From: Pelagihabitans sp965238025
Lineage (GTDB): Bacteria > Bacteroidota > Bacteroidia > Flavobacteriales > Flavobacteriaceae
DNA length: 64,000 bases
NCBI GenBank assembly: GCA_965238025.1
Contig: OZ250162.1
Location: forward strand, 1,922,001-1,986,000
Direction: 5' to 3'
Part shown: positions 52,805-60,951 of the stretch, piece by piece
Numbering within the stretch: the stretch's first letter is position 1
Layout: each line of letters starts with the position of its first letter
Program-made: the position numbers and the translations under genes
The notes under the pieces: model-generated
Databases searched by the model: none
What the model was told of the DNA's origin: nothing
What the model saw: only the letters and a program-made list of their open reading frames with translations

Positions 52805-52846
52805 CAAATATATGTAAAATATTAAACTTTCAATAATTATTGAAAG
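52805..52846 (-). promoter_or_regulatory. GbsR promoter with overlapping perfect palindrome (operator 1)
   Basis: CTTTCAATAATTATTGAAAG (52827-52846) is a perfect 20-bp palindrome. On the minus strand TTG (52833-52831), 18 nt and TATATTTG (52812-52805) form a good promoter, with the -33 element inside the palindrome. The -7 box ends 4 nt before the ATG, so the mRNA may be leaderless. Binding there would block RNA polymerase (inference). Confidence 0.75.
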
Positions 52847-52885
52847 GTTATCGTGTTTTTTTCGATGAACTGAGTAACAAGAAAA

Positions 52886-53733
52886 TTATTCTATGGTAAC
52901 CGAAATATTGGTTTTGGTATCCATTTGCATCTTCATACTCATCATCTCATTCATTTCTATGGACAAATTCATGGGTAATTCAGAAGCATATTTTACCAAG
53001 TAGTTGTGGTTAATGCTATATGCACATGTTCCTTTTCCAGACCCTGTTGCGCTCATTTTCATTTGTTCCTGCTCGCTATCGAGCATAATTGTTTGATCCA
53101 GATCCAGATACGCAATGCCATCGGAAACGTCTGTTAAAAGATAGGTTGTATTGATGACGATATTCATGGGATTCATACCTTGCATGGGAATGCTCATAGG
53201 CATTTCATTGGTGAAAGAATCCCCAATTTTTAGTTCGTTCTCGGGAAAGTCAATTTGTTTCTGAACATTTTCCATGGTCTGGGCAATGGTAAGACGTAGC
53301 TGTTCTGTAACATTATCACCAATGATTGAATCGATTTCGAATACATATTCTGTATTGTATTTGCCAATGATCTGCATTCCGTTAACAGGATTCGGGTGTT
53401 CTGTGGAGTTGCCATTAATAATAGTTTTTGAGGTCATTTTTCATAATGCATTTTTGCCGGAATAGTGCCTTCTACGTCTTCGTTCTCTGTTTGCGAAACC
53501 ATAGTCATCCTCATTTCCTGCTGCATTTTCATAGGTGTTTCTACACCGCTGGCTTTCATTTGCTCCAAAACAGCTTCTTCGGCCAAAATATCAATGGTGC
53601 CATCTGTAAAGGTTTCCATCTCTGTAGTGTAAGTTGTATTGGGTACAACTTTCACCTGAAATTTAAAACCGTCTTGTGCCAAACATACCCAGCAAACGAG
53701 GTTAGCAATCACCCCTAATACTACTTTTTTCAT
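52886..53733 (-). pseudogene. DUF6263-like protein gene split by a frameshift
   Basis: Two reading frames cover one protein: 53733-53434 (99 aa, signal peptide VLGVIANLVCWVCLAQ, then FKFQVKVVPNTTYTTEMET) and 53437-52886 (183 aa). They meet at GAAAAATGACC: one more A in the A5 run would join HYEK to MTSKTIINGN with no stop. The mature product resembles secreted DUF6263 proteins rich in Met and Thr. Options are a true frameshift, an artefact in an A run, or two coupled products through the ATGA overlap. It lies 10 bp after the M3 peptidase gene. Confidence 0.6.
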
Positions 53734-53743
53734 AATCTAATTT

Positions 53744-55771
53744 TTAAACGACTTTTAACAACCCGGCCCGTTCTAACAAAGCCTCTACCTTGGGTTCGGC
53801 CCCTCGGAAACGTTTGTACAATACCATCGGCTTTTCAGTGCCTCCTTTTGAAAGGATAGTATCCTTGAATTTAGTGGCGACTTCCTTGTTGAAAATGCCC
53901 TTTTCTTTAAAGTAAGCAAATGCATCGGCATCCAGTACTTCGGCCCATTTGTAACTATAATAGCCCGAGGAGTACCCTCCTTGAAAGATATGTGCAAAAG
54001 CTGTACTCATGCATGTTTCGGGTGTATCGGGATATAAATTGGTTCCGGAAAAAGCCCTGGTTTCATGTGCTTTTACATCACTAATGGCAGAAGGATCGGT
54101 ACCATGCCAGGACATATCCAACAGTCCAAAACTCAATTGACGAAGGGTTGCCATGCCTTCTTGAAAAGTAGCGGAATCCTTAATTTTTTGAACCAATTCC
54201 ATAGGAATCGTCTCTCCCGTTTTATAATGTTTGGCGAAGAGTTCCAATGCTTCTTTTTCATAGCACCAATTTTCCATGACTTGACTGGGGAGCTCTACAA
54301 AATCCCAATAAACGGACGTTCCCGAAAGGCTCGGGTAGGTGGTATTCGCCAGCATACCGTGCAATCCGTGACCGAATTCATGAAACAAAGTGGTCACTTC
54401 ATTAAAGGTCAAAAGCGAGGGTTTTGTTTCCGTAGATGGGGTGAAATTACAAACATTGGATATGTGGGGCCGAACATTTTCCCCATTTCTTCGGTATTGT
54501 GATTTGAAGGAGGTCATCCAAGCACCACCTCGTTTCCCCTCCCGCGGATGAAAATCCGCATAAAAAACTGAAATGAAATCCTCGTTCAGATCATAAACCC
54601 GGTAGGTTTTGACTTCTGTATGGTATTTATCAATATCAAATACTTCTTCAAACTGTAACCCGAATAACTTTTCGGCTACTTTAAAGACCCCATCAATAAC
54701 ATTCTCTAATTTAAAATAAGGCTTTAGTTGTTCATCGTCTAAATTGAACAATTTTTGCTTTAGTTTTTCAGAATAGTAACTGCCGTCCCATTTTTGAAGT
54801 TGGTCAATTCCATCCATTTCTTTTGCAAAATCTTCCAATTGCTTGAATTCCCGCTTCGCTGCAGGTTTTGCCTTTTCAAGAAGCTCATTCAGGAATGAAC
54901 GTACTTTTTCGGGTGTCTCCGCCATACGTTCTTCCAATACAAAATGTGCGTGGGTTTTATACCCTAAAAGATTGGCACGTTCATGACGTAGTTTGGCAAT
55001 CTTTAGTACATTTTCTTTATTGTCCAGCTTGTCACCCTTAAAGGCTTTGCTTCCGAAGGCCAACGAAAGGTTTTTTCGTAATTCCCTGTTCTTGGCATAT
55101 TTCATAAAAGGAATATAGCTAGGGTAGTCTAAGGTTAATAGCCAGCCTGATTCCTTTCCTTTTGCCTTTGCCAATTGTGTGGCTGCCTCCTTTGTGCCAT
55201 CGGGCAATCCATCTAAATCGGATTCGTTGGTAATATGTTTTTGGTATTTATTTGTTTCGGCCAAGATATTTTCGCCAAATTTCAATTTCAATTTTGCAGA
55301 CTCAGCATCTATTTCCCTTAAACGTGTCTTTTTGTCTTCGGGCAGATTAGCACCGTTTCTACTAAAACTTTTGTAACGTTTGTCTAGGAGTGTATGCTGT
55401 TCAACAGAAAGGTTTAAGTCTCCTTTTTGTTCGTAAACCGATTTTACCCTTTTAAACAAATCCTCGTTCAATGTAATGTCGTTTCCGAATTCGGAGAGTA
55501 GGGGGGAAACCTCTTGGGCAATTTTTTGAATCTCTTCATTGGTTTCCGCGGAATTCAGATTAAAGAAAACGCTTGAAATACGATCTAATTGCTGGCCGGA
55601 AAACTCTAGGGCCTCAATGGTATTTTCAAAAGTTGGGGCATCGGAATTAGAAGTAATCGCATCAATTTCCGCTCTTGCATCTTCCATTGCTTTCAGAAAA
55701 GCGGGCATGAAATGCTCATTTTTTATTTTAGAAAAAGGGGCTAAGTCGAATTTTGATAAAAGAGGATTCAT
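53744..55771 (-). CDS. M3-family oligopeptidase (dipeptidyl carboxypeptidase type)
   Basis: A 675-aa zinc peptidase. The active site is FHEFGHGLHGML with His464, Glu465 and His468, and the later ligand Glu lies in the region WDFVELPSQVMENW. The start NPLLSKFDLAPFSKIKNEHFMPAF resembles Dcp/OpdA. No signal peptide is seen, so it acts in the cytosol on short peptides. It may end leader or signal peptide breakdown. Spacer upstream holds short AGTTT-type 8-bp repeats. Confidence 0.93.
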   Translation of the reverse strand: MNPLLSKFDLAPFSKIKNEHFMPAFLKAMEDARAEIDAITSNSDAPTFENTIEALEFSGQQLDRISSVFFNLNSAETNEEIQKIAQEVSPLLSEFGNDITLNEDLFKRVKSVYEQKGDLNLSVEQHTLLDKRYKSFSRNGANLPEDKKTRLREIDAESAKLKLKFGENILAETNKYQKHITNESDLDGLPDGTKEAATQLAKAKGKESGWLLTLDYPSYIPFMKYAKNRELRKNLSLAFGSKAFKGDKLDNKENVLKIAKLRHERANLLGYKTHAHFVLEERMAETPEKVRSFLNELLEKAKPAAKREFKQLEDFAKEMDGIDQLQKWDGSYYSEKLKQKLFNLDDEQLKPYFKLENVIDGVFKVAEKLFGLQFEEVFDIDKYHTEVKTYRVYDLNEDFISVFYADFHPREGKRGGAWMTSFKSQYRRNGENVRPHISNVCNFTPSTETKPSLLTFNEVTTLFHEFGHGLHGMLANTTYPSLSGTSVYWDFVELPSQVMENWCYEKEALELFAKHYKTGETIPMELVQKIKDSATFQEGMATLRQLSFGLLDMSWHGTDPSAISDVKAHETRAFSGTNLYPDTPETCMSTAFAHIFQGGYSSGYYSYKWAEVLDADAFAYFKEKGIFNKEVATKFKDTILSKGGTEKPMVLYKRFRGAEPKVEALLERAGLLKVV

Positions 55772-55775
55772 TAAA

Positions 55776-55807
55776 AGTTTGCGAGTTTAGGGGTTTATAA
55801 GTTTATG
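55776..55807. repeat. Degenerate 8-bp tandem repeat (AGTTTnnn) x 4
   Basis: AGTTTGCG, AGTTTAGG, GGTTTATA, AGTTTATG follow one another in the spacer between the M3 peptidase and purE. It resembles the other short-period spacer repeats of this window. Confidence 0.6.
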
Positions 55808-55849
55808 GGAAGCCTTAAATTTCTTTTTTGTAACAATGGAGCCTACTGT

Positions 55850-56341
55850 TCACTGCTTTTTGTTCACTGATTTTGCACCTTCAATCACCTTCTGCTTCAA
55901 TCCCTCCTTATACAGAAGTATTTTATCCAAAACACATTTGTCCGAGCTTCCGATGATTTGTGCGGCGAGTATTCCTGCATTTTTAGCTCCGTTTAGGGCA
56001 ACCGTCGCTACTGGAACACCACCCGGCATTTGAAGAATGGATAGAACAGAATCCCACCCATCAATTGAATTGCTACTTTTAACAGGAACACCGATTACCG
56101 GTAACGGTGACATAGAGGCTACCATACCCGGTAGATGAGCTGCACCCCCTGCGCCGGCTATAATTACCGAATAACCATTGGTGTGTGCATTTTTACTGAA
56201 ATGGAATAATTTTTCGGGCGTTCTATGGGCAGATACAATATCTACATCAACCTCAATATCAAAACCTTTTAATATATCTATAGCTTCCTGCATTACCGGC
56301 AGGTCACTGGTACTCCCCATGACTACGGCTACTTTGTTCAT
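55850..56341 (-). CDS. purE: N5-carboxyaminoimidazole ribonucleotide mutase PurE
   Basis: PurE moves the carboxyl group in N5-CAIR to give CAIR in purine synthesis. 163 aa is the class I length. The signature VVMGSTSDLPVMQEA, SAHRTPEKL, IIAGAGGAAHLPGMVAS and LPVIGVPV is intact. It starts 1 nt after the purK stop, so the two consecutive enzymes are translationally linked. Confidence 0.97.
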   Translation of the reverse strand: MNKVAVVMGSTSDLPVMQEAIDILKGFDIEVDVDIVSAHRTPEKLFHFSKNAHTNGYSVIIAGAGGAAHLPGMVASMSPLPVIGVPVKSSNSIDGWDSVLSILQMPGGVPVATVALNGAKNAGILAAQIIGSSDKCVLDKILLYKEGLKQKVIEGAKSVNKKQ

Positions 56342-56342
56342 A

Positions 56343-57497
56343 TTATTTACTGATAACTTTAATTGTTTCCTTTACTTTTTGCGCAACACTTCTGGCCTCA
56401 TCAATATTCTTGTTCACTATGGTAACATGGCCCATTTTACGAAAGGGACGTGTTTGCTTTTTCCCATAAATGTGTGGCGTAACACCCTTCATGGCCATGA
56501 TTTCTTTTATGTTTTCATAGACAACGTCTCCAGTATGGCCCTCCGCACCCACCAGGTTGACCATAATACCCGCTACTTTGCTATCGGTGTTTCCCAAAGG
56601 TAAATCTAAAATGGCACGAATATGTTGTTCAAATTGATTGGTATAACTTGCTTCAATACTGTAATGGCCACTATTATGGGGCCTAGGCGCCACTTCGTTG
56701 ACCAATATTTCATTTTCTTGGGTCTGAAACATTTCCACGGCCAAAATGCCCACATGTTTTATTTCTTTTGAAACCTTCAAGGCAATCTCCTTAGCTTTTT
56801 TTGCTACCTCGGCATCGATCCTTGCAGGGCAAATTACATATTCCACCTGATTCGCTTCAGGGTGAAATTCCATCTCGACAACCGGATAAGTCACCACTTG
56901 CCCACTTGGATTTCGAACCACGATAACCGCCAATTCATTCTTAAAGGAAATCAGTTTTTCAGTAATACATTCCCCGGCAGGTAATCCTTCTAAATCGGCA
57001 AAGGAGCGAACTACCTTTACTCCTTGTCCGTCATATCCAAATTGAGCTGCTTTCCAAACAAAGGGAAATTCTAATCCGCCATTTTCCAAACTATCCTTTA
57101 TCTCACTTGCATAGGCGAAGCGTGAGAATTCGGCCGTTGGAATGCCATGATCTTTATAGAATAGTTTTTGATTTGCCTTGTTTTGAATAATCCTTAGTGC
57201 TTTTGCTTGCGGATAGACCTTTACACCCTCCTCCTCCAATCTTTCCAAGGCGTCTAGGTTGATATTTTCGATTTCTATGGTAAGAACATCTACTTGCTTT
57301 CCGAAGTTGTATACAGTATCAAAATCCATAAGATTACCCAATACAAATTCGTCACATGCAATATGACATGGGGCGTCTTGCGCAGCGTCCAGTACCTTTG
57401 TCTGAATGTCAAATTTCCGGGTCTCGTAAAGCAACATTTTCCCCAATTGACCTCCACCAAGAATACCAAGCTTAAAGTTGGAAGAAAAATAGTCCAT
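56343..57497 (-). CDS. purK: 5-(carboxyamino)imidazole ribonucleotide synthase PurK
   Basis: An ATP-grasp enzyme that makes N5-CAIR from AIR, bicarbonate and ATP. The start KLGILGGGQLGKML, the ATP-grasp stretch FPFVWKAAQFGYDGQGV and the metal-binding NEVAPRPHNSGHYSIEA are diagnostic. The start at 57497 (MDYFSSNFKLGIL) is used; the ATG at 57536 adds 13 residues of no family similarity. 384 aa is normal. It feeds purE directly downstream. Confidence 0.96.
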   Translation of the reverse strand: MDYFSSNFKLGILGGGQLGKMLLYETRKFDIQTKVLDAAQDAPCHIACDEFVLGNLMDFDTVYNFGKQVDVLTIEIENINLDALERLEEEGVKVYPQAKALRIIQNKANQKLFYKDHGIPTAEFSRFAYASEIKDSLENGGLEFPFVWKAAQFGYDGQGVKVVRSFADLEGLPAGECITEKLISFKNELAVIVVRNPSGQVVTYPVVEMEFHPEANQVEYVICPARIDAEVAKKAKEIALKVSKEIKHVGILAVEMFQTQENEILVNEVAPRPHNSGHYSIEASYTNQFEQHIRAILDLPLGNTDSKVAGIMVNLVGAEGHTGDVVYENIKEIMAMKGVTPHIYGKKQTRPFRKMGHVTIVNKNIDEARSVAQKVKETIKVISK

Positions 57498-57567
57498 AGG
57501 TGATAATTTACGCGCCTTCTGTTGTACGTTGGGCAAAAATACGGTGAAAATTGAAAACCCTTGCCGC

Positions 57568-57602
57568 TTGCCGAGAAAAGCAAAATCAAAATGTTATATT
57601 TG
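57568..57602 (+). promoter_or_regulatory. Flavobacterial-type promoter for the HPRT-adenylate kinase gene
   Basis: TTG (57568-57570), 24 nt, TATATTTG (57595-57602). The -7 box is perfect; the spacing is one longer than the usual range. The ATG is 24 nt after the -7 box. Confidence 0.5.
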
Positions 57603-57626
57603 CCCCCTCAATAAGGCTAGAATCAC

Positions 57627-58730
57627 ATGCAACTACATGATAAAACTTTTGTTCCTTACTTGTCAGAGGCCCAAGTGCTTGCTGCAGTAAAACAGGTGGC
57701 AGAAGCTGTTGCGGAAGATTATAAGGAAGAAATTCCGATTTTCATTGGCGTGTTAAATGGCTCATTTATGTTCGTAGCCGATTTTCTAAAGGCATACCAA
57801 CATCCCTGTGAGGTTTCTTTCGTTAAACTTAGTTCTTACCAAGGGCTTACATCAACCGGTATAGTAGAGACGCTGCTAGATCTTCCTGAAAATATTGAAG
57901 GACGAAGCGTAATTATTCTCGAGGATATTATCGATACGGGCCGAACCCTAAAGGAGCTGGTTCATTTGTTTTCGAATAAAAATGTAAAGGAATTTAAGAT
58001 AGCCACCTTGTTCTACAAATCTGAGGTATATAATGGCGAGTATGCTATTGATTATTTCGGGATGGAAATTCCGGATAAGTTCATTGTAGGATACGGCTTG
58101 GATTACAATGAGCTGGGTAGAAATTTAAGGGAAGTGTACCAATTAAACCAACCACAAATGATCAATTTAGTTATTTTCGGAAAACCTGGAGCTGGCAAAG
58201 GTACACAGGCCACATTTTTAAAGGAGAAATATAATTTAAAACATATTTCTACTGGTGATTTATTTCGTTTCAATATGAAGAACGATACCGAGTTGGGTAA
58301 ATTGGCCAAATCCTATATTGATAGGGGCGATCTTGTACCAGATGAGGTTACCATAAAGATGTTACAGGACGATGTGGAAAAAAGCCAGGATGCCGGCGGT
58401 TTTATTTTTGATGGCTTTCCACGAACTACCGCACAGGCTGAGGCTTTGGATGCCTTTTTAGAAACCAAGGGTTTGAAGATTAACGCCACTATTGCACTAG
58501 AGGCGAACGATGAGGTGTTGATTAAAAGACTTTTGGAGCGAGGTAAATTAAGCGGAAGAACAGATGACCAGGACGAAAATAAAATCCGTAATCGTTTTGA
58601 GGAATACAATTTGAAAACAGCCCCTTTGAAGGACTACTATGAGGCCCAGGGGAAATTTCACAGTGTTAACGGCATTGGCGCCATAGACGAGATTACCCAA
58701 CGTTTGGCTAAGGTAATCGAGGAGTTATAG
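57627..58730 (+). CDS. adk: Fusion: hypoxanthine phosphoribosyltransferase + adenylate kinase
   Basis: A 367-aa two-domain enzyme. Residues 1 to about 177 are an HPRT-type PRTase: IGVLNGSFMFVADFLKA, the PRPP motif VIILEDIIDTGRTL (about 98-109) and FIVGYGLDYN. From about 180 is adenylate kinase: P-loop FGKPGAGKGTQ near 185-193, ISTGDLFR, FDGFPRTTAQAEAL and RLLERGKLSGRTDDQ (short lid, no zinc Cys). The protein makes IMP/GMP from salvaged bases and interconverts adenine nucleotides. It is divergent from purK, so purine salvage and synthesis genes meet here. Confidence 0.93.
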   Translation: MQLHDKTFVPYLSEAQVLAAVKQVAEAVAEDYKEEIPIFIGVLNGSFMFVADFLKAYQHPCEVSFVKLSSYQGLTSTGIVETLLDLPENIEGRSVIILEDIIDTGRTLKELVHLFSNKNVKEFKIATLFYKSEVYNGEYAIDYFGMEIPDKFIVGYGLDYNELGRNLREVYQLNQPQMINLVIFGKPGAGKGTQATFLKEKYNLKHISTGDLFRFNMKNDTELGKLAKSYIDRGDLVPDEVTIKMLQDDVEKSQDAGGFIFDGFPRTTAQAEALDAFLETKGLKINATIALEANDEVLIKRLLERGKLSGRTDDQDENKIRNRFEEYNLKTAPLKDYYEAQGKFHSVNGIGAIDEITQRLAKVIEEL

Positions 58731-58786
58731 TTCTTTTTTCCATACTCATTTTTAGCAGCAGGTGCCTGAAATTTGAATAGTGAATT

Positions 58787-59548
58787 ATGGGCTTTTACGA
58801 TTTACCTAAAAAAGAACGTGTACTACTCGTCGAAGAAATCACGAGGAATATTTCCGAAGACCTCTTAAAAGATAAGACAGACCATATCTTCATGTATTTT
58901 TCAGATAGCGACACCTATATAAGAAAGTCAGGTTATCTGGTAATCGGGAAGCTATATAAGTCTGATAAGAGGCTACGGCCAACAATGTTAGGAATGCTTA
59001 AAAGGTTGATGGAATCCGATAATGAAAAGATAAGACAGACCACTGTCAATGCTGCTGGGGAAATTGGGATTATCGACTTTTCGGTAGTTGTCGATTTTTT
59101 TAATAGAGGTTTGTTTGATGCACATCATTCGGTTCGAAATGCCGTTATAGGCTCGGTTAAAAAAATGGGCCAGAAAAATCCCGCTCCTGTTTTAACATGG
59201 GCAAAACAATATTTGAAGCATCCGGATAAGGAAATTAGAAGGGAAGTCTGTCACGGAATTGAATTAAGGGGGCGTACTCATCCACAAGATATTTTACCGA
59301 TGTTGGGAGTATTACAAAACGACAAAACGGCCCGTGTACGGGACACCCTGGTTCATGTACTTGGTCAAATTTCCTATAAAAAAGGATGTTTGCAAACCGT
59401 GATTTTGGCCCTTAACAAATGGAAGAATAAAGAGCTAGTTACCGACGCACTGGATGAAATTGTTGATGTGCACCATCGGTATAGAAATTTTGCAGTACTG
59501 ACCCAAAAGGAAGCCATAGCGTATATTGATGAAAACTATAAGGGGTAA
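58787..59548 (+). CDS. HEAT-repeat protein
   Basis: A 253-aa all-helical protein with HEAT repeats through most of its length (DTYIRKSGYLVIGKLYKS, EKIRQTTVNAAGEIG, HSVRNAVIGSVKKMGQ, KEIRREVCHGIELRG, ARVRDTLVHVLGQI). No signal peptide. It resembles DNA-alkylation-repair or scaffold proteins of the HEAT class, but catalytic residues were not identified. It lies between the HPRT-adenylate kinase and obgE genes. Confidence 0.78.
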   Translation: MGFYDLPKKERVLLVEEITRNISEDLLKDKTDHIFMYFSDSDTYIRKSGYLVIGKLYKSDKRLRPTMLGMLKRLMESDNEKIRQTTVNAAGEIGIIDFSVVVDFFNRGLFDAHHSVRNAVIGSVKKMGQKNPAPVLTWAKQYLKHPDKEIRREVCHGIELRGRTHPQDILPMLGVLQNDKTARVRDTLVHVLGQISYKKGCLQTVILALNKWKNKELVTDALDEIVDVHHRYRNFAVLTQKEAIAYIDENYKG

Positions 59549-59665
59549 AGCAAAAGTCTAAGTGCTTTTAATTGACCCCACGAATTGATTACTTTTGCCG
59601 CACGCAAAGATTCCTTTTTAAACTCTTAAAACTTGGAGTTTTTAAGGCCCTAGTTTATATCAATA

Positions 59666-59692
59666 AGATTCCCGACTTCTCGGGAATGACGA
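59666..59692. repeat. REP-like palindrome in the obgE leader
   Basis: ATTCCCGA-CTTC-TCGGGAAT (59668-59687), flanked by AAG and GACG, resembles interspersed palindromes (sequence like GATTCCCG...CGGGAATGAC) found in many bacterial genomes. It lies 21-40 bp upstream of the obgE ATG. A TACTTTTG box at 59590-59597 may be the obgE -7 element. Confidence 0.5.
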
Positions 59693-59707
59693 AAAGAGTG
59701 TTTATTT

Positions 59708-60709
59708 ATGACCGAAGGCAATTTTGTAGATTATGTAAAGATATTCGCCGAGTCCGGTAATGGGGGTAAGGGCTCAGTACATTTGCATAGGGAAAAATAT
59801 ATTACCAAAGGTGGTCCCGATGGTGGTGATGGTGGACGAGGAGGTCATGTAATTCTTCGAGGGAATAAAAACTTATGGACCCTCGTTACCTTTAAATTTA
59901 GGAAGCACTTTAAGGCGGGGCACGGAGAACACGGGAGCAAGAACCGTAGTTCAGGTGCGGATGGGACCGATACCTATTTAGAAGTCCCCTTGGGAACCGT
60001 GGTTCGTGATAGTGAAACCAATAAAATTCTTTTCGAAATCACCGAAGATCGTGAAGAGAAAATACTCGCAGAAGGCGGTATGGGTGGTCGAGGCAATTGG
60101 CATTTTAAAACTCCGACAAATCAAACTCCTAGATATGCGCAACCTGGCATTCCTGGGCAAGAAGTTGCCGTGATATTAGAACTTAAAGTACTGGCAGATG
60201 TTGGTTTGGTAGGTTTTCCTAACGCAGGGAAATCGACTTTACTTTCGGTCATTACTTCAGCGAAACCTAAAATAGGGGATTATGAGTTTACAACTTTAAA
60301 GCCCAATTTGGGTATTGTGCAGTATCGTGATTTTCAGAGTTTTGTTATGGCCGACATTCCCGGAATTATTGAAGGCGCCGCAGAAGGAAAAGGATTGGGA
60401 CATTATTTTTTACGCCATATTGAACGAAATTCCACATTACTCTTTTTAATACCAGCAGATAGCAATGATATTAGCAAGGAATACGAAATCCTTCTTGACG
60501 AATTACGTCGCTATAATCCAGAACTTTTAGATAAGGATCGGCTTATCGCCATTTCTAAAAGCGATATGCTAGATGAAGAGCTTATGGCAGAAATGAAGAC
60601 CGAGCTGGACAAAGACCTAAGCGGAATTCCTTATATGTTTATCTCGTCCGTTGCACAACACGGTATTCAGGAGTTGAAAGATAGACTCTGGAAGATGTTG
60701 AACGGCTAG
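59708..60709 (+). CDS. obgE: GTPase ObgE/CgtA
   Basis: A 333-aa ribosome-associated GTPase. The N-terminal Obg fold is Gly-rich (GGPDGGDGGRGGHV, GMGGRGNWHF). The G domain has G1 GFPNAGKST near residue 168, G3 DIPGI, and G4 ISKSDML. It lacks the long C-terminal extension of some Obg proteins, which is usual in Bacteroidetes. It acts in 50S assembly and stress control. Confidence 0.96.
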   Translation: MTEGNFVDYVKIFAESGNGGKGSVHLHREKYITKGGPDGGDGGRGGHVILRGNKNLWTLVTFKFRKHFKAGHGEHGSKNRSSGADGTDTYLEVPLGTVVRDSETNKILFEITEDREEKILAEGGMGGRGNWHFKTPTNQTPRYAQPGIPGQEVAVILELKVLADVGLVGFPNAGKSTLLSVITSAKPKIGDYEFTTLKPNLGIVQYRDFQSFVMADIPGIIEGAAEGKGLGHYFLRHIERNSTLLFLIPADSNDISKEYEILLDELRRYNPELLDKDRLIAISKSDMLDEELMAEMKTELDKDLSGIPYMFISSVAQHGIQELKDRLWKMLNG

Positions 60710-60729
60710 GAATTTCCAATTTGCTTCGT

Positions 60730-60759
60730 TATACCATGGTTTGGTATACCATGGTTTGG
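60730..60759. repeat. 15-bp tandem direct repeat
   Basis: TATACCATGGTTTGG occurs twice in succession (60730-60744 and 60745-60759) just after obgE. Each contains the CCATGG palindrome. The rest of the 242-bp spacer shows no gene or strong terminator. Confidence 0.85.
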
Positions 60760-60951
60760 CAGCAATAGATAGACTTTATCAATTGTAGTACACACCTGTT
60801 CTTTTGTGGAGTAAACTCATCCTCATTAGTATCCAATAATCTTTAAATGGTCAAGAAATCTGTCTAAAAATGTAACAAAAAACAAGATCTGCTTACTAAT
60901 ACCCAAGAATATGATTCGAAAAATTTGATAGAACTATTTAAAACCAGAACA

